Shown here in pieces: positions 62,168 through 64,000 of a stretch of 64,000 nucleotides of DNA. A program made the translations under genes and the position numbers. Location of the stretch: positions 1 through 64,000 of the forward strand of contig CALAGD010000051.1 of the NCBI GenBank assembly GCA_937891425.1. Reading direction: 5' to 3'. Each line of letters opens with the position of its first letter. Position 1 is the first letter of the stretch. Under the pieces are notes generated by a model. That model was not told where the DNA came from, searched no databases, and saw only the letters and a list, made by a program, of their open reading frames with translations. Source of the DNA: an uncultured Pigmentiphaga sp. GTDB taxonomy: Bacteria; Pseudomonadota; Gammaproteobacteria; Burkholderiales; Burkholderiaceae_B.

Positions 62168-64000
62168 CTAGCGCCCCTGGTTGGCGTGAACCACGGCAAA
62201 CACCGTCATGTTGACGATGCGCCGGACCGTAGCGCTGGGAGTCAGCACATGCACCGGGGCGTTGGCCCCCAGCAGCACCGGCCCAATTGCCACATTGGCG
62301 CCCGCAGCCGTCTTCAGCAAGTTATAGGCGATATTGCCAGATTCAATGTTCGGACATACCAGCAGGTTGGCGGGGCCGTTCAGCGTGCTGTGCGGCATGA
62401 TGCGCTGGCGCTCGACGGGATCCAGCGCAAGGTCACCATGCATCTCGCCATCGACTTCGAGCCACGGTGCTTCACGGCGCAGGATGTCCAGAGCCTGACG
62501 CTGCTTCACCGCCGACGGCGTGTTGTGCGAGCCGAAGTTGGAATGTGACAGCAGGGCCACCTTGGGCTCAAGGTTCAGCCGCTTCATTTCTTCGGCGGCC
62601 ATGATGGTGATGTTGGCAATTTCCTCGGCCGTCGGGTTCTCGTTCACATGGGTGTCGACAAGGGCGACGGTACGTTCCGGCAGCACCAGGAAATTCATGG
62701 CCGCATATGCCTTGGCGCCCTCGCGCTTGCCTATGACTTCGTCGATGTAGCGCAGGTGATTGGCAAACAGGCCGACCGTGCCGCAAATCATGCCGTCGGC
62801 CTCGCCCAGATGGATCATCATGGCGCCGATCAGGGTGAGCCGCCGGCGCATTTCCACTTTGGCGAGATCTTGCGTGATGCCGCGCCGGTTCATGATTTCC
62901 CAGTAACGGGTCCAGTACTGCCGGAAGCGCGAGTCGAACTCGGGGTTGGTGACATCGAAGTCGACTCCCAGGCGCATTCTCAGACCCAGGCGCTCGATCC
63001 GGGCTGCCAGCACGGAGGGGCGCCCGATCAGGATGGGCCGCGCGATCTGCTCGTCGATGACGATCTGTACGGCACGCAGCACGCGCTCGTCTTCGCCCTC
63101 GGCAAATACGATGCGGTTCTTGCCGCGCTCGCGTGCGAACTGCTTCGCCAGCGCAAAGATCGGCTTCATGAACGCGCCCGAGTGGTACACGAACTGCTGC
63201 AGCTGGTTGACGTAGGCGTCCATGTCGGCGATGGGCCGGGTAGCTACCCCGGAGTCCATGGCCGCCTGGGCAACGGCCGGAGCAATACGCGTGATGAGGC
63301 GTGGATCGAATGGCTTGGGGATGAGATATTCGCGCCCGAAGGAAACATCGAGCTTGTTGTAGGCCCGCGCGACGATGTCGCTGACTTCCTCACGCGCCAG
63401 TCCGGCAATGGCATACACTGCGGCCACCTCCATTTCACGGGTAATGGCGGTAGCGCCCACGTCGAGTGCACCACGAAACAGGTAGGGGAAGCACAGGACG
63501 TTGTTCACCTGGTTCGGGTAGTCGGAGCGGCCGGTGGCAATGACCGCATCATCGCGCACTGCCATCACCTCTTCCGGCGTGATCTCGGGCTCGGGATTGG
63601 CCAGCGCCAGGATGACGGGATTGGGCGCCATGCGCGCGACCATGTCGGGCTTGAGCACGCCCCCGGCCGAAAGTCCCAGGAACACGTCAGCATTGTCGAT
63701 GACCTCGGCCAGCGTGCGTGCATCGGTCTCGCGCGCGTAACGGGCCTTGCGCTCGTCCATCAGGACCGTGCGCCCTGCATAGACCACACCTTCGATGTCG
63801 GTCACCCAGATGTTCTCGCGCCTGACCCCCAGCTCTTCCATCAGGCCGAGGCAGGCAAGCGCTGCCGCACCCGCGCCCGAGGTCACTACCTTCACCTCGT
63901 CGATCTTCTTGTCGACCACCTTCAGCGCGTTGACGAACGCCGCCGCAACCGTGATGGCAGTTCCATGCTGGTCGTCGTGAAAGACCGGAATCTTGAGGCG
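62168..64000 (-). CDS. maeB: NADP-dependent malic enzyme with phosphotransacetylase-like C-terminal domain (partial)
   Basis: The reading frame enters from the right edge, so the N-terminal part (probably about 150 residues of a usual 760) is missing; 610 codons are visible. The first visible residues (FHDDQHGTAITVAAAFVNAL) belong to the malic enzyme catalytic domain. The NAD(P) site SGAGAAALACLGLMEELG and VILALANPEPEITPEE follow. From about residue 290 of the visible part an inactive-type phosphotransacetylase domain begins (NRIVFAEGEDERVLRAVQIVIDE ... GEADGMICGTVG). The enzyme converts malate to pyruvate and CO2, giving NADPH; the PTA-like part is known to bind acetyl-CoA in relatives. Confidence 0.95.
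   Translation of the reverse strand, partial: RLKIPVFHDDQHGTAITVAAAFVNALKVVDKKIDEVKVVTSGAGAAALACLGLMEELGVRRENIWVTDIEGVVYAGRTVLMDERKARYARETDARTLAEVIDNADVFLGLSAGGVLKPDMVARMAPNPVILALANPEPEITPEEVMAVRDDAVIATGRSDYPNQVNNVLCFPYLFRGALDVGATAITREMEVAAVYAIAGLAREEVSDIVARAYNKLDVSFGREYLIPKPFDPRLITRIAPAVAQAAMDSGVATRPIADMDAYVNQLQQFVYHSGAFMKPIFALAKQFARERGKNRIVFAEGEDERVLRAVQIVIDEQIARPILIGRPSVLAARIERLGLRMRLGVDFDVTNPEFDSRFRQYWTRYWEIMNRRGITQDLAKVEMRRRLTLIGAMMIHLGEADGMICGTVGLFANHLRYIDEVIGKREGAKAYAAMNFLVLPERTVALVDTHVNENPTAEEIANITIMAAEEMKRLNLEPKVALLSHSNFGSHNTPSAVKQRQALDILRREAPWLEVDGEMHGDLALDPVERQRIMPHSTLNGPANLLVCPNIESGNIAYNLLKTAAGANVAIGPVLLGANAPVHVLTPSATVRRIVNMTVFAVVHANQGR

Overview
The window looks like chromosomal DNA of a high-GC betaproteobacterium, most likely of the family Alcaligenaceae (Bordetella/Achromobacter/Pusillimonas relatives). 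This rests on gene content: a TctC/Bug-type solute-binding protein, a 14-gene nuo operon followed by a DUF2818 gene, an ectR-ectABCD cluster, two-domain MaeB, and class II Fba next to PurC. No rRNA, tRNA, CRISPR array, insertion sequence or phage gene was recognised.

Layout. (1) 1-2.3 kb: fba-purC on the minus strand. A strong terminator-like hairpin lies inside the fba leader. (2) 2.3-7.6 kb: a catabolic island with a Bug/TctC binding protein, a divergent IclR regulator, a two-subunit Rieske ring-hydroxylating dioxygenase and a short-chain dehydrogenase. Three near-identical 15-bp palindromes (GTCCGY-N3-RCGGAC) lie upstream of three of its transcription units and suggest one IclR-controlled regulon. 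(3) 7.8-18.7 kb: a secreted unknown, then a minus-strand operon for an R64/TCP-like type IVb pilus (pilL/tcpQ-N-O-P-Q-R-S-V-T). No prepilin peptidase, PilM or shufflon recombinase is present. (4) 18.9-24.6 kb: an FMN-binding pyridoxamine-oxidase-like protein, ugpB-ugpQ without the ugpAEC permease genes, dadA, a 2Fe-2S flavin reductase and panD. (5) 24.8-28.7 kb: the ectoine/hydroxyectoine operon ectR-A-B-C-D, with paired palindromes upstream of ectR. (6) 29-33 kb: an arylformamidase-like hydrolase, a membrane EAL phosphodiesterase and an MFS transporter. (7) 33-48.3 kb: complex I, nuoA to nuoN plus DUF2818, with a 29-codon ORF filling the nuoC-nuoD gap. (8) 48.4-56 kb: an outer-membrane barrel protein, a metal-dependent amidohydrolase with a Tat-like signal, and a four-part efflux system (TolC-like lipoprotein, FUSC pump, HlyD adaptor, YtcA-like small protein). 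(9) 56.2-64 kb: central carbon genes tkt-gap-pgk with a textbook terminator, divergent rsmE, a barstar-like protein and the 3' part of maeB, which runs off the right edge.

The most interesting parts are the putative IclR regulon with its three matching operators, the type IVb pilus locus with an unusually long pilin leader, the possible attenuator before fba, and the small ORF inside the nuo operon. Starts were moved inside the longest open frames where a Shine-Dalgarno match or family length supported it. All functional calls come from reading motifs and family resemblance, without database searches.
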